Below are positions 7,802 to 16,207 of a DNA stretch of 64,000 nucleotides, one piece after another. Both the position numbers and the translations under genes were made by a program. How positions within the stretch are numbered: position 1 is the stretch's first letter; every line of letters begins with the position of its first letter. The notes beneath the pieces are model-generated. The model worked only from the letters and a program-made list of their open reading frames with translations. It searched no databases and had not been told where the DNA came from. Source of the DNA: Alistipes dispar (lineage in GTDB: Bacteria > Bacteroidota > Bacteroidia > Bacteroidales > Rikenellaceae); the NCBI RefSeq assembly GCF_006542685.1, contig NZ_AP019736.1, positions 1,026,001 to 1,090,000 on the forward strand, read 5' to 3'.

Positions 7802-9754
7802 ATGATTAAAATTACATTTCCCGATGGCTCGGTAAAGGAGTACGCCAAAGGGACGACTGCGTACCGGATCGCGGAGAGCATCAGCCCTCGTTTAGCTGCT
7901 GACTCGCTGGCGGCCTCGGTAAACGGCGCGACGGTGGACATGACGCGCCCGATCGAAACGGACGCTTCGGTCAAGTTCTACAAATGGGACGACGACGAGG
8001 GCAAGCACGCCTTCTGGCACACTTCGTCGCACCTGCTGGCCGAGGCCCTCGAGGCGCTCTACCCGGGCATCAAGTTCGGCATCGGCCCCGCCATCGAAAA
8101 CGGCTTCTACTACGACGTCGATTCCCCGACGCCGATCACCGAGGCCGACCTTCCGCGAATCGAACAGAAGATGCAGGAGCTCTCCCGCAACAAGGAGCAG
8201 CTCGTCCGCCGCGAGGTCCCCAAGGCCGAAGCGCTCAGGACCTTCACCGAAAAGGGCGACCAGTACAAGGTCGAGCTGATCTCGGACCTCGAGGACGGCA
8301 CCATCTCCTTCTATACCAACGGCGCGTTCACGGACCTCTGCCGCGGACCGCACATCCCCAATACGGGTTACATCAAGGCGCTGAAGCTCACCTCCGTAGC
8401 GGGAGCCTACTGGCGCGGCAACGAGAAGAACAAGATGCTGACGCGCATCTACGGCATCTCGTTCCCCAAGAAATCGATGCTCGACGAGTACCTCAAGATG
8501 ATGGAGGAGGCCAAGAAGCGCGACCACCGCAAGCTGGGCAAGGACCTCGAGCTGTTCTGCTTCTCGCAGCGCGTGGGGCAGGGCCTGCCGCTGTGGCTGC
8601 CCAAGGGCGCCGCGCTGCGCGACCGGCTGGAGCAGTTCCTGCGCAACGTGCAGAAGGAGTACGGCTACCAGCAGGTCATCACCCCGCACATCGGCAACAA
8701 GGAGCTCTACGTCACCTCGGGCCATTACGCCAAATACGGCAAGGACTCGTTCCAGCCCATCCACACCCCGATCGAGGGCGAGGAGTACCTGCTCAAACCG
8801 ATGAACTGTCCGCACCACTGCGAAATCTACCGCTCGAAGCCCCGTTCGTACAAGGAGCTGCCCGTGCGTCTGGCGGAGTTCGGCACGGTTTACCGTTACG
8901 AGCAGTCGGGCGAGCTGCACGGACTGACGCGCGTGCGCGGCTTCACGCAGGACGACGCGCACCTGTTCGTACGGCCGGACCAGCTGCTCGAGGAGTTCGA
9001 GCGGGTGATCGACATCGTGCTCTATATCTTCAAGACGCTGAAGTTCGACAACTATACGGCACAGATTTCGCTGCGCGACCCCAACAACCGCGAGAAGTAC
9101 ATCGGTTCGGACGAGAACTGGGAGAAGGCCGAGTCGGCCATCATCCGGGCGGCCGAGGAGAAGGGGTTGCAGACGGTCGTGGAGTACGGCGAAGCCGCCT
9201 TCTACGGCCCGAAGCTCGACTTCATGGTAAAGGACGCCATCGGCCGCAAATGGCAACTGGGAACGATCCAGGTGGACTACAACCTCCCGGAGCGCTTCGA
9301 CCTGACGTACAAGGGCGCCGACGACAAGCTGCACCGCCCGATCATGATCCACCGCGCACCGTTCGGCTCGATGGAGCGCTTCGTGGCCGTGCTGCTCGAA
9401 CACACCGGCGGCAAGTTCCCGCTGTGGCTCTCGCCCGAACAGGTCGTGGTGCTTCCCATCTCGGAGAAGTTCAACGACTACGCCCGCAAGGTCTCGGAAT
9501 ACCTCAACGCCAACGACGTCCGCGCGGAGGTGGACGACCGCAACGAGAAGATCGGCCGCAAGATCCGCGACAACGAGCTCAAGCGCATCCCCTACCTGCT
9601 GATCGTCGGCGAGAAGGAGGAGGCCGAAGGACTGGTTTCCGTCCGCGCGCAGGGCGAGGGAGACAAGGGTCAGATGACCACCGAAGCCTTCCGCGATTTC
9701 CTCACGGGACTCGTCCGGGAGGAGGTCGAGGCCAACAGGCTGAAAAAGAAATAA
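7802..9754 (+). CDS. thrS: Threonyl-tRNA synthetase
   Basis: A 650-residue class II synthetase that charges tRNA-Thr and edits mischarged Ser. The order is an N-terminal TGS domain (residues 1-63, starting MIKITFPDGS), the editing domain with HTSSHLLAEA and the metal motif DLCRGPHI, the catalytic core with MNCPHHCEIY and RVRGFTQDDAH, and the C-terminal anticodon-binding domain after about residue 545. Length is standard. The downstream infC is in the same reading frame, separated by the TAA at 9752-9754. Confidence 0.97.
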   Translation: MIKITFPDGSVKEYAKGTTAYRIAESISPRLAADSLAASVNGATVDMTRPIETDASVKFYKWDDDEGKHAFWHTSSHLLAEALEALYPGIKFGIGPAIENGFYYDVDSPTPITEADLPRIEQKMQELSRNKEQLVRREVPKAEALRTFTEKGDQYKVELISDLEDGTISFYTNGAFTDLCRGPHIPNTGYIKALKLTSVAGAYWRGNEKNKMLTRIYGISFPKKSMLDEYLKMMEEAKKRDHRKLGKDLELFCFSQRVGQGLPLWLPKGAALRDRLEQFLRNVQKEYGYQQVITPHIGNKELYVTSGHYAKYGKDSFQPIHTPIEGEEYLLKPMNCPHHCEIYRSKPRSYKELPVRLAEFGTVYRYEQSGELHGLTRVRGFTQDDAHLFVRPDQLLEEFERVIDIVLYIFKTLKFDNYTAQISLRDPNNREKYIGSDENWEKAESAIIRAAEEKGLQTVVEYGEAAFYGPKLDFMVKDAIGRKWQLGTIQVDYNLPERFDLTYKGADDKLHRPIMIHRAPFGSMERFVAVLLEHTGGKFPLWLSPEQVVVLPISEKFNDYARKVSEYLNANDVRAEVDDRNEKIGRKIRDNELKRIPYLLIVGEKEEAEGLVSVRAQGEGDKGQMTTEAFRDFLTGLVREEVEANRLKKK

Positions 9755-9784
9755 ACCGATTCATCAACTAATACTTTTACAACT

Positions 9785-10393
9785 ATCGCAGCACCGAAAC
9801 CATTCCCGCCGAGGCCGTTCAACCCCGGGAATAACAGACCGAAACCGGACAACCGCTTCGGACGCAGATTGCCCGAAAAGGAGAATCCGCACCGCATCAA
9901 CCAGCAGATCACCGCACCCGAGGTGCGCGTGGTGGGCGACAACGTGGAGCAGCCGCAGGTCATGTCGATCCGCGACGCCCTGCGTCTGGCGGACGAGATG
10001 GAGCTCGACCTGATCGAAATTTCGCCCAAGGCCGATCCCCCCGTCTGCCGCATCGCCGACTACCAGAAGTTCCTCTACCAGCAGAAGAAAAAGGCCAAGG
10101 AGCTGAAGGCCAACCAGGTGAAAGTGACCGTCAAGGAGATCCGGTTCGGACCCCAGACCGACGACCACGACTACAACTTCAAGCTCAAGCACGCCATGAA
10201 CTTCCTCAAGGAGGGTTCGAAGGTGAAGGCCTACGTCTTCTTCCGCGGCCGCTCGATCGTCTTCAAGGAGCAGGGCGAAATCCTGCTGCTGCGCTTCGCC
10301 ACCGACCTCGAGGAGGTGGCCAAGGTGGAGATGATGCCCAAGCTCGACGGCAAGAAGATGAACATGATGCTGGCTCCCAAGAGCAAGAAGTAA
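9785..10393 (+). CDS. infC: Translation initiation factor IF-3 (start codon uncertain)
   Basis: IF-3 binds the 30S subunit and proofreads the start codon. The family core is plain from about 9890 on: HRINQQITAPEVRVVG, then PPVCRIADYQKF, then the C-terminal domain with KEIRFGPQTDDHDY. There is no in-frame ATG or GTG between the thrS stop and the core. Only a TTG at 9869 (174 residues) and an ATC at 9785 (202 residues) could serve as starts. The coordinates follow the ATC, because bases 9785-9868 translate to a basic, proline-rich tail with coding-like composition, and rare starts are well known for infC. The TTG remains a real alternative. No rpmI or rplT follows. Confidence 0.93.
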   Translation: MAAPKPFPPRPFNPGNNRPKPDNRFGRRLPEKENPHRINQQITAPEVRVVGDNVEQPQVMSIRDALRLADEMELDLIEISPKADPPVCRIADYQKFLYQQKKKAKELKANQVKVTVKEIRFGPQTDDHDYNFKLKHAMNFLKEGSKVKAYVFFRGRSIVFKEQGEILLLRFATDLEEVAKVEMMPKLDGKKMNMMLAPKSKK

Positions 10394-10465
10394 GGATTCC
10401 CGGCAGCGGGTGCGGCACGCGGCAGAACCGCGCGCCGCACCGCACAAGGGCCTGTACGACGCACG

Positions 10466-10513
10466 GAAACGGCGGCTACGGAACGGAACGATCCGGACCG
10501 CAGCCGCCGTTTC
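10466..10513 (+). terminator. Possible terminator after infC
   Basis: A 12-base stem (10466-10477 with 10502-10513, GAAACGGCGGCT and its complement) is separated by 24 bases and followed by a T-rich stretch. It lies about 70 bases after infC. The loop is long, so this is only a candidate. Confidence 0.4.
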
Positions 10514-10655
10514 TCTTTCCGCCGATGCGGGCCCGGACCGAATTTCCGAAACCCGCCCCTGCGGCAGGGCCTCTGCCGGAACGGCGGAACGTCCCGCCCG
10601 CCGCGGCTCCGCGGCCGATGTCCTTCCCCGCGGATGCAAAACCCGGCGGCAGGAC

Positions 10656-10686
10656 TTGGTCGTGCGCCCGGTTTGCACTATCTTTG
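10656..10686 (+). promoter_or_regulatory. Promoter of the LuxE-like gene (predicts leaderless mRNA)
   Basis: TATCTTTG at 10679-10686 is preceded by TTG at 10656-10658 with 20 bases between. The box ends only six bases before the ATG at 10693, so transcription should begin at or next to the start codon. This also argues that the true start is 10693 and not the open frame extending upstream. Confidence 0.75.
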
Positions 10687-10692
10687 CACTCG

Positions 10693-11661
10693 ATGATTCC
10701 CTCCGACGACATATTCCGTATCGCGGACGACGCGGCTTTCGAACGGGCCGCCCTGGCGCTGTTCCGGCGGCAGGCCGCGGAGTGCGCCCCCTACCGCGAG
10801 TACCTCGCGCTCATCGGTGCGGACCCCGCCCGGGTGCGGCGCGCCGCGGAGATTCCCTGTCTGCCGATCGGACTTTTCAAAACGCACGAGATCTACTGCG
10901 GCGACGCGGAGCCCGAAGCCGTCTTCACGTCGAGCGCCACGACGGGCATGACCTCCTCGCGCCACCCGATGCGGTCGCTGGCGCTCTACGAGGAGACGTT
11001 CCGCCGCGCATTCCGCACCTTCTACGGCGACCCGGCCCGGTGGAGCCTCTACGCCCTGCTGCCCAACTACCTGCGCCGCAAAGGCTCGTCGCTGATCTAC
11101 ATGGCCGACCGCCTGATCGGCGACTGCGGCTCGGGCGGCTTCTACCTCGACGACTACGACGCGCTGCTGGCGGCGATGCGCGCGGACCCGAAGCCGAAGA
11201 TCCTGCTGGGAGTGAGCTATGCGCTCTGGGACCTCGCGGAGCGTTACGCCCCGAAGCTGGAGAACACGGTCGTAATGGAGACGGGCGGCATGAAGGGCTA
11301 CCGCGAAGAGATTCCCAAAGAGGAGTTCCACCGGATCCTCTGCCGGGCATTCGGCGTCGGGGCGATCCACTCGGAATACGGCATGGCGGAACTGACCTCG
11401 CAGGCCTACTCCGCAGGCGGCAACCGCTTCCGCTGCCCGGCCTGGATGCGCGTGGCGGCGCGCGACGTCAATGACCCGTTCTGCACGCTTCCGGCAGGCG
11501 CACGCGGCGGACTGAACATCACGGACCTGGCGAACCGCTGGTCGTGCGCCTTCATCCAGACCGAGGACGTCGGACATGTCGGAGCCGACGGCTCGTTCGT
11601 CGTCGAGGGGCGCATCGACCGCGCGGACATCCGGGGCTGCAACCTGCTGGTGCAGGAATAA
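10693..11661 (+). CDS. LuxE-like acyl-protein synthetase / adenylate-forming protein
   Basis: A 322-residue protein of the adenylate-forming superfamily. The phosphate-binding motif TSSATTGMTS (about residues 77-86) is of the SSGTTG kind. METGGMKGYREE and HSEYGMAELTSQ (about residue 227) match the LuxE pattern, and a GRIDRADIRGC motif lies at the C-terminus. LuxE activates fatty acids for transfer; the substrate here is unknown. It is followed 20 bases later by a cytidylyltransferase, so a role in modifying a surface glycan or lipid is a guess from context. The start is set by the promoter directly upstream. Confidence 0.82.
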   Translation: MIPSDDIFRIADDAAFERAALALFRRQAAECAPYREYLALIGADPARVRRAAEIPCLPIGLFKTHEIYCGDAEPEAVFTSSATTGMTSSRHPMRSLALYEETFRRAFRTFYGDPARWSLYALLPNYLRRKGSSLIYMADRLIGDCGSGGFYLDDYDALLAAMRADPKPKILLGVSYALWDLAERYAPKLENTVVMETGGMKGYREEIPKEEFHRILCRAFGVGAIHSEYGMAELTSQAYSAGGNRFRCPAWMRVAARDVNDPFCTLPAGARGGLNITDLANRWSCAFIQTEDVGHVGADGSFVVEGRIDRADIRGCNLLVQE

Positions 11662-11681
11662 CCGAACAACCGAACCAACGC

Positions 11682-12335
11682 ATGAAAACCGTAGCTTTCG
11701 TACCGATCCGGCTCAACAGCCAGCGCGTCGCGGGCAAGAACCTGCGCCTGCTGGGCGGCGAGCCGCTCATGTGCCACATCCTCCGGACGCTGACCCGCAC
11801 GGAGGGCATCGACGAAGTGTGGGTTTACTGCAGCGACGAGAGCATCCGTCCGCTGCTGCCCGAGGGCGTCCGCTTCCGGCGGCGCAGCGAGGAGCTGGAC
11901 CGCGACACCACGCTGGGCCGCGAGATTTACGACAGCTTCACCTCCGAGGTCGATGCCGACCTTTACGTGCTCGCGCACGCCACCTCGCCCTTCATCCGCG
12001 CGGAGACCGTCGCCGCGGCGCTCGGCAAGGTCCGCTCGGGAGCGTACGACTCGGCCTTCAGCGCCGAACGGATCCAGACCTTCGCCTGGTACGGGGGCCG
12101 GCCGCTGAACTACTCGCCCGACGCGATTCCCCGCACGCAGACGATCGAACCGATCTACATCGAGACCAGCGCCTTCTTCATCTTCCCGCGCGCGTTGTGG
12201 CGCGAACGCCACCGCCGCATCGGCGACCGCCCCTACATGGCCGTCGTGGACCGGATCGAGGGCATGGACATCGACTATCCCGAGGATTTCACGATGGCCG
12301 AAATCATCGCCGCCAGCCGGACCCTGCCCCGGTAG
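11682..12335 (+). CDS. CMP-sugar cytidylyltransferase (NeuA-like)
   Basis: A 217-residue nucleotidyltransferase of the acylneuraminate cytidylyltransferase family. The N-terminal nucleotide-binding motif PIRLNSQRVAGKNL is close to the family consensus (R-x-G-S-K-x-x-x-K-N). LAHATSPFI (about residue 104) follows, and DIDYPEDF near the C-terminus supplies the metal-binding Asp. It should activate a nonulosonic acid or related sugar with CTP. No sialic acid synthase lies nearby, so the exact sugar is open. It ends just before a strong terminator. Confidence 0.85.
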   Translation: MKTVAFVPIRLNSQRVAGKNLRLLGGEPLMCHILRTLTRTEGIDEVWVYCSDESIRPLLPEGVRFRRRSEELDRDTTLGREIYDSFTSEVDADLYVLAHATSPFIRAETVAAALGKVRSGAYDSAFSAERIQTFAWYGGRPLNYSPDAIPRTQTIEPIYIETSAFFIFPRALWRERHRRIGDRPYMAVVDRIEGMDIDYPEDFTMAEIIAASRTLPR

Positions 12336-12374
12336 CGGCCAAAGAGGCCTTCCGACGAGTCGGAGCCTTACGAT

Positions 12375-12408
12375 TCGCCCCCGTCGGAGGTAGCTCCGAC
12401 GGGGGCGA
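12375..12408. terminator. Strong bidirectional terminator
   Basis: A perfect 15-base stem (12375-12389 with 12394-12408) with a four-base loop is followed by TTTT. It lies between the plus-strand cytidylyltransferase and the convergent minus-strand gene, so it can end both transcripts. Confidence 0.85.
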
Positions 12409-12476
12409 TTTTCGTTCGCGGAGACATCTCGGGCGGCTTTTCCCCACATCCGCCCGCCGTCCCGCAACGGCCGGCA

Positions 12477-13460
12477 TCACTCCGCGGCCCGTTCGTAGGC
12501 GTCGATCATCGACCCCCGGGTGCAGTTCACGATCCGCGCCCCGAGCGAGGCGGCGTAGTCGCGCAGCACCTCGTGGCCGCGGAACAGTTCGGCCACCTCG
12601 GCCAGATACGATGCCATCGTATAGGGTACGGGCGGAACCTTCCGGAAAACCGGCTGCGGCGCCGCGGGCGCTCCCGCATCGTAATAGTGCCGGTCGGCAC
12701 GGCAAAGACGGTTCCAGCCGTCCACGCACAGCCCTTCGAGCAGCGTATGGTCCACGCCGTACAGCTCCACGCGCCTGTACCCCAGCAACAGCGCGACATA
12801 CTCCCCGACCTGCACCACCGTCCCGAAATTGGCGCTTCCCAGCCCGCGGCGGAAGAGCCAAAACTCCACGCTGCGGAATCCGCGGTACATGTAGGTATGG
12901 AACGGCACGATGCGGATGAGCGGATTGGGCAGCACGGCCCGATAGTCGAACCGCTCGGGGTTGTAATACTGCACGTAGAGCGTCATCGGCCAGGAGACCC
13001 GCTCGTTCATCGCCCGGTAAAGCCCGGCCACACGGTCGCGGAAGGCACTCTCGCGGAAGAACATCGGGTCCGAAAGCACGTAGTAGGCCGGACGCAGGAG
13101 GGTGAAACGTTCGTCGAGCGCGAAAAAATTGACCGCCATGAAGTCGCGGTCCCCGGTCCGCTCCAGCAGGCCGGGCAATTCGCGGGCGAGCGACGGGCCG
13201 TTGCCCAGAACGGCCATCGTCTCCCGCGGCCGTCCGGTCTGGACGCCGCCCGGAACGCCGACGGAATCCTCCGCGGCCGGACCGCCGCCCTTCGCGCTCC
13301 CGGACCGACCCGGCCCGGCCTGCCCGGCGCCCGCCCCGGGCGTCCGTCCCGCCCGCCCGACATAGTTGCGGAAATCCTCCTTCACGGCCATCACGGCAAA
13401 ATACAGCACCGTGTCGAACGTATTGCGGATCAGACGGATTATCTTCTCGGAAAAGGTCAT
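12477..13460 (-). CDS. MptE/DUF115-like protein, probable surface glycan function
   Basis: A 327-residue protein with the motif LGNGPSLAREL (about residue 84) typical of the DUF115/6-hydroxymethylpterin diphosphokinase MptE-like fold. Further core motifs are LSDPMFF, FGTVVQVGEYVALLLGY and YGVDHTLLEG. Such proteins in bacteria are often linked to sugar transfer or nonulosonic acid glycans, which fits the NeuA-like neighbour. Residues 37-80 form a low-complexity Gly/Pro/Ala/Arg insertion between a short helical N-terminus and the conserved domain. It is transcribed toward the terminator at 12.4 kb and divergently from the GT2 gene. Confidence 0.7.
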   Translation of the reverse strand: MTFSEKIIRLIRNTFDTVLYFAVMAVKEDFRNYVGRAGRTPGAGAGQAGPGRSGSAKGGGPAAEDSVGVPGGVQTGRPRETMAVLGNGPSLARELPGLLERTGDRDFMAVNFFALDERFTLLRPAYYVLSDPMFFRESAFRDRVAGLYRAMNERVSWPMTLYVQYYNPERFDYRAVLPNPLIRIVPFHTYMYRGFRSVEFWLFRRGLGSANFGTVVQVGEYVALLLGYRRVELYGVDHTLLEGLCVDGWNRLCRADRHYYDAGAPAAPQPVFRKVPPVPYTMASYLAEVAELFRGHEVLRDYAASLGARIVNCTRGSMIDAYERAAE

Positions 13461-13472
13461 GCGCGCGTTTTA

Positions 13473-13504
13473 TTTGCAAAAATAGCAAAAGATCGGTATC
13501 TTCG
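13473..13504 (+). promoter_or_regulatory. Promoter of the GT2 gene
   Basis: TTTG at 13473-13476 and TATCTTCG at 13497-13504 with exactly 20 bases between; the -7 box differs from TAnnTTTG at one base. It ends 19 bases before the ATG at 13524, in the gap between divergent genes. Confidence 0.65.
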
Positions 13505-13523
13505 CAATAAAACCGCCCAACAC

Positions 13524-14453
13524 ATGCCGGAACCCCTCATCTCGGTGGTCATCCCCCTCTACGACAAGGAGCGCGAAATCGAAGCGGCCTTGCGTTCCGT
13601 GCTCGCGCAGACACGCCTTCCGGCCGAAATCATCGTCGTGGACGACGGTTCGACGGACCGCGGCGCCGAGCGGGCCGAAGCGGTCGGATCGCCGCTCGTA
13701 CGTCTCGTCCGGCAGTCCAACGCGGGGGTTTCCGCCGCCCGGAACCGCGGCATCGCCGAGGCACGGGGCGAATACGTCGCCCTGCTCGACGCCGACGACG
13801 CGTGGCGCCCGGGATTCCTCGAAGAGATCGCCGCCATGATCCGCGAATTTCCCGGCTGCGGAATGTACTGCACGGCCTTCGACATCCTAAGCCGCGACGG
13901 CCTGTTCCCGGCGCCGACACTCCGGACGCGGGGCGTCGTGGAGAATTTCTTCCGCGACTCGGCCCACCGCTACATCGCCATCCCCTCGGCCGTGTGCATC
14001 CCCAAAGCGGTGTTCGGCGCCGTAGGCGGCTTTCCCGAGGGCATGAAGATCGCCGAGGACCTCCACATGTGGATCCGGATCGCCTCGCGCTATCCGGTCT
14101 GCTTCTCGCCCGAACGGCTGGCATGCTACTCGAAGGTGGCGTCGAACCGCTCCGCGGCCGGCTACACCCCCGAACGGACCCGCCATTCGTTCGAGGAGCT
14201 GTACGACCCTTCGGCTCCCGCCGAGAAACGCGAATTCATCGCCCGCGCCGCGCTGGGCAAGGCGCTGATCCTCTCGGCCAAGGGCGATACGGAGGCCGCG
14301 GCGCGCGCCGCACGCGCGTTCTCCTACACGAAAACCTACCGCCGCACGCTGCACAAAGTGCAGGTGCTGAACGCCCTGCCCGTCGCATGGCGGAGCCCCT
14401 TACTCGGACTCTACGACGCGCTGGCCTGGCGGCTGGCCCGCCGGGGTCTCTGA
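13524..14453 (+). CDS. GT2-family glycosyltransferase
   Basis: A 309-residue GT-A-fold glycosyltransferase. It begins with VVIPLYDKEREIEAAL, continues with VVDDGSTDRGAE and QSNAGVSAARNRGI, and has the metal-binding DxD in LLDADDAW. The acceptor-side EDLHMWIRI (about residue 178) follows the family pattern of a catalytic Asp in ED. It should transfer a nucleotide sugar to a cell-surface glycan. The C-terminal third is helical and less conserved. The ATG at 13524 is chosen because the motif begins six residues later and a promoter lies directly upstream. Confidence 0.9.
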   Translation: MPEPLISVVIPLYDKEREIEAALRSVLAQTRLPAEIIVVDDGSTDRGAERAEAVGSPLVRLVRQSNAGVSAARNRGIAEARGEYVALLDADDAWRPGFLEEIAAMIREFPGCGMYCTAFDILSRDGLFPAPTLRTRGVVENFFRDSAHRYIAIPSAVCIPKAVFGAVGGFPEGMKIAEDLHMWIRIASRYPVCFSPERLACYSKVASNRSAAGYTPERTRHSFEELYDPSAPAEKREFIARAALGKALILSAKGDTEAAARAARAFSYTKTYRRTLHKVQVLNALPVAWRSPLLGLYDALAWRLARRGL

Positions 14454-14505
14454 GCGGTCCCGGCACGCCGCCGCGAGGATGCGCCCCGCCGCCCGGCGGA
14501 CAGGA

Positions 14506-16005
14506 CTACTCCAACGCCGTATAGACGACCATCGACCCGGGATCTATGCGGATCCGGTCGCCGGAACGCAGCGCAATCCGCTCATCCACAGGAAGCAGAC
14601 GTTCTTCATCCAGCTTCAGTCCTCCTTCGGCATAGAGATAACGATCCAGGCCGGCCAGCGACGAATCCGCCCCTTCCAGAGTCAGCTCGACGGCCCGGTC
14701 CCGACTCGTGTTGACGATCGCCAACGTAGGCTTGCCGTCAGAACGTCCCCACATGGTCCGAACCCCCGGCACACCGCGAACCGTGCTCTCCAGAATCTGC
14801 GATCCGGCCGGGAAATAACGGCTCAACAGTGCAACGGCATAATACCACGGACGAATCCGCTCTGCGGATGCTCCGTAACGCTCCTCGCCGAGAATATTCC
14901 AAAAGCCCCAGATCTTGAGTCGGCCGGGTTCATTGACATGCATGGCATCGTCGAGCATCCAGACGATACAGCCCGAATAGCCATTGGCCGCCGTCTGCAT
15001 GATCGCATCGGCCATATCCGTTCCGTACATGTGATCGAAGACCGACATCTGCGAATCGGCAGGCGAAGCATACGGGCATCGCGCCGCACGGCGCTCGTTC
15101 TCGGCAGCGTAAGCCGCATCGCGTTCGTCGATAAACTTGATGCCGATCTCACCCACGATCATCCGGCGCTCCGCCGGAGCCGCCGCCCGATAGGCCGCAA
15201 TCATTTCACCGTATTCGCCGGCGTTGATTTCCGCCTTGGAAGGATAGGTATGTATATCGTACAGGCCGACGGCATCGCCCAGCTCATCAGCCGTCCGGCT
15301 CACCCAATGCGTCTCGGCCGTCGTCCAGACCGCCGCGTCGGGACCGACCAACGTCACCCGATCGCCCAACCCGCATCGCCGGAGCGAAGCGTGCATCGCC
15401 CGGGCCGCCCGGACCCACAGATCGCAGTCGCCCTGCGTGGAGGACCAGGACCCGTTGGGTTCATTTACCATATTGAAATAGCGGATGCAGGTATAACCGC
15501 AATCCTCCAGCAAATAGCGGACCAGCTTCGCACTCTGCTCCATGCGGTTCTCGTCCACCGTCTTCGCCGCCACATCCACGAAGCCGCCGCCCCAATCACC
15601 GAAGACCACCGGGATGGAGCGCCCCGTACAATAACCCAAAATCATGTGCAGGTCCTCCATGTCCGACGCGGGATCAAACCTGCCATCGGTCAGATACGAG
15701 CCAATACTCACCATAACGCGGATGATCCGCGGCGAAAGGTAATCGAGGCGTTTTTCCAGCCGAATCCGGTCCGCGGCCGAAAGACGGCCGCCGTCGCCGT
15801 GGACGTCATAGGGATCCCATTGCACCCCGCACCCCATATAAGCGTCGTCGAGAATCCGGCTGCCAAGTATCAGCGTGCCTTGCCGGACCGGAACGGAAGG
15901 CCGCGGCGACGGAGAAGCACCGGAATTCGCACATGTCGCAGGCAGCGACAGCAAAACGGACAGCCACCACAGCCGACAAAGACAAAGGTTCATCGCATTT
16001 TCCAT
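14506..16005 (-). CDS. Secreted clan GH-A glycoside hydrolase, family uncertain
   Basis: A 499-residue protein with an N-terminal signal sequence (hydrophobic core about residues 11-24; MNLCL at residue 5 may be the true start). The (beta/alpha)8 pattern of clan GH-A is visible: FNMVNEPNGSW gives the acid/base E182, and MIVGEIGIKF gives the nucleophile E286. A beta-rich C-terminal domain follows from about residue 400 (LAIVNTSRDRAVELTL), as in GH30, GH39 and GH5-like enzymes. The family cannot be fixed by eye. It lies next to, and divergent from, the mannan operon, so a role in mannan or its side chains is inferred. The stop is 52 bases from the end of the convergent GT2 gene. Confidence 0.8.
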   Translation of the reverse strand: MENAMNLCLCRLWWLSVLLSLPATCANSGASPSPRPSVPVRQGTLILGSRILDDAYMGCGVQWDPYDVHGDGGRLSAADRIRLEKRLDYLSPRIIRVMVSIGSYLTDGRFDPASDMEDLHMILGYCTGRSIPVVFGDWGGGFVDVAAKTVDENRMEQSAKLVRYLLEDCGYTCIRYFNMVNEPNGSWSSTQGDCDLWVRAARAMHASLRRCGLGDRVTLVGPDAAVWTTAETHWVSRTADELGDAVGLYDIHTYPSKAEINAGEYGEMIAAYRAAAPAERRMIVGEIGIKFIDERDAAYAAENERRAARCPYASPADSQMSVFDHMYGTDMADAIMQTAANGYSGCIVWMLDDAMHVNEPGRLKIWGFWNILGEERYGASAERIRPWYYAVALLSRYFPAGSQILESTVRGVPGVRTMWGRSDGKPTLAIVNTSRDRAVELTLEGADSSLAGLDRYLYAEGGLKLDEERLLPVDERIALRSGDRIRIDPGSMVVYTALE

Positions 16006-16056
16006 ACTATCGGAATTTCAGAGCGCCTTTAAATTTAGGAAATGAACCTCAGTCCC

Positions 16057-16070
16057 GAATAATATTATTC
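16057..16070. promoter_or_regulatory. Perfect 14-base palindrome in divergent gap
   Basis: GAATAATATTATTC is a perfect palindrome in the gap between the divergent GH-A gene and the GH5-GH26 gene. It could be an operator, but nothing ties it to a regulator. Confidence 0.35.
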
Positions 16071-16179
16071 CGCCGAAAACCGATCTTCTTCGGACCCCCT
16101 GTTCCGAAGAGGGACCGACGAGAATAAAAAAGTACTATCTTCTGTCGGAATATCATATTTCTTATCTCGTCCAAACAGC

Positions 16180-16187
16180 TACCTTTG
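16180..16187 (+). promoter_or_regulatory. -7 box of the mannanase operon
   Basis: TACCTTTG at 16180-16187, 20 bases before the ATG at 16208. The -33 region is only a T-rich TTTC near 16158, so the upstream element is weak, as expected for an activated promoter. Confidence 0.6.
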
Positions 16188-16207
16188 TCTGAAAATCAAT
16201 CCGCATT

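Noticed and set aside
10525..10692. N-terminal extension of the LuxE-like protein by 56 residues
   Set aside because: The promoter box lies inside this stretch, so it would not be transcribed from that promoter, and the extension is Pro/Ala-rich without family similarity.
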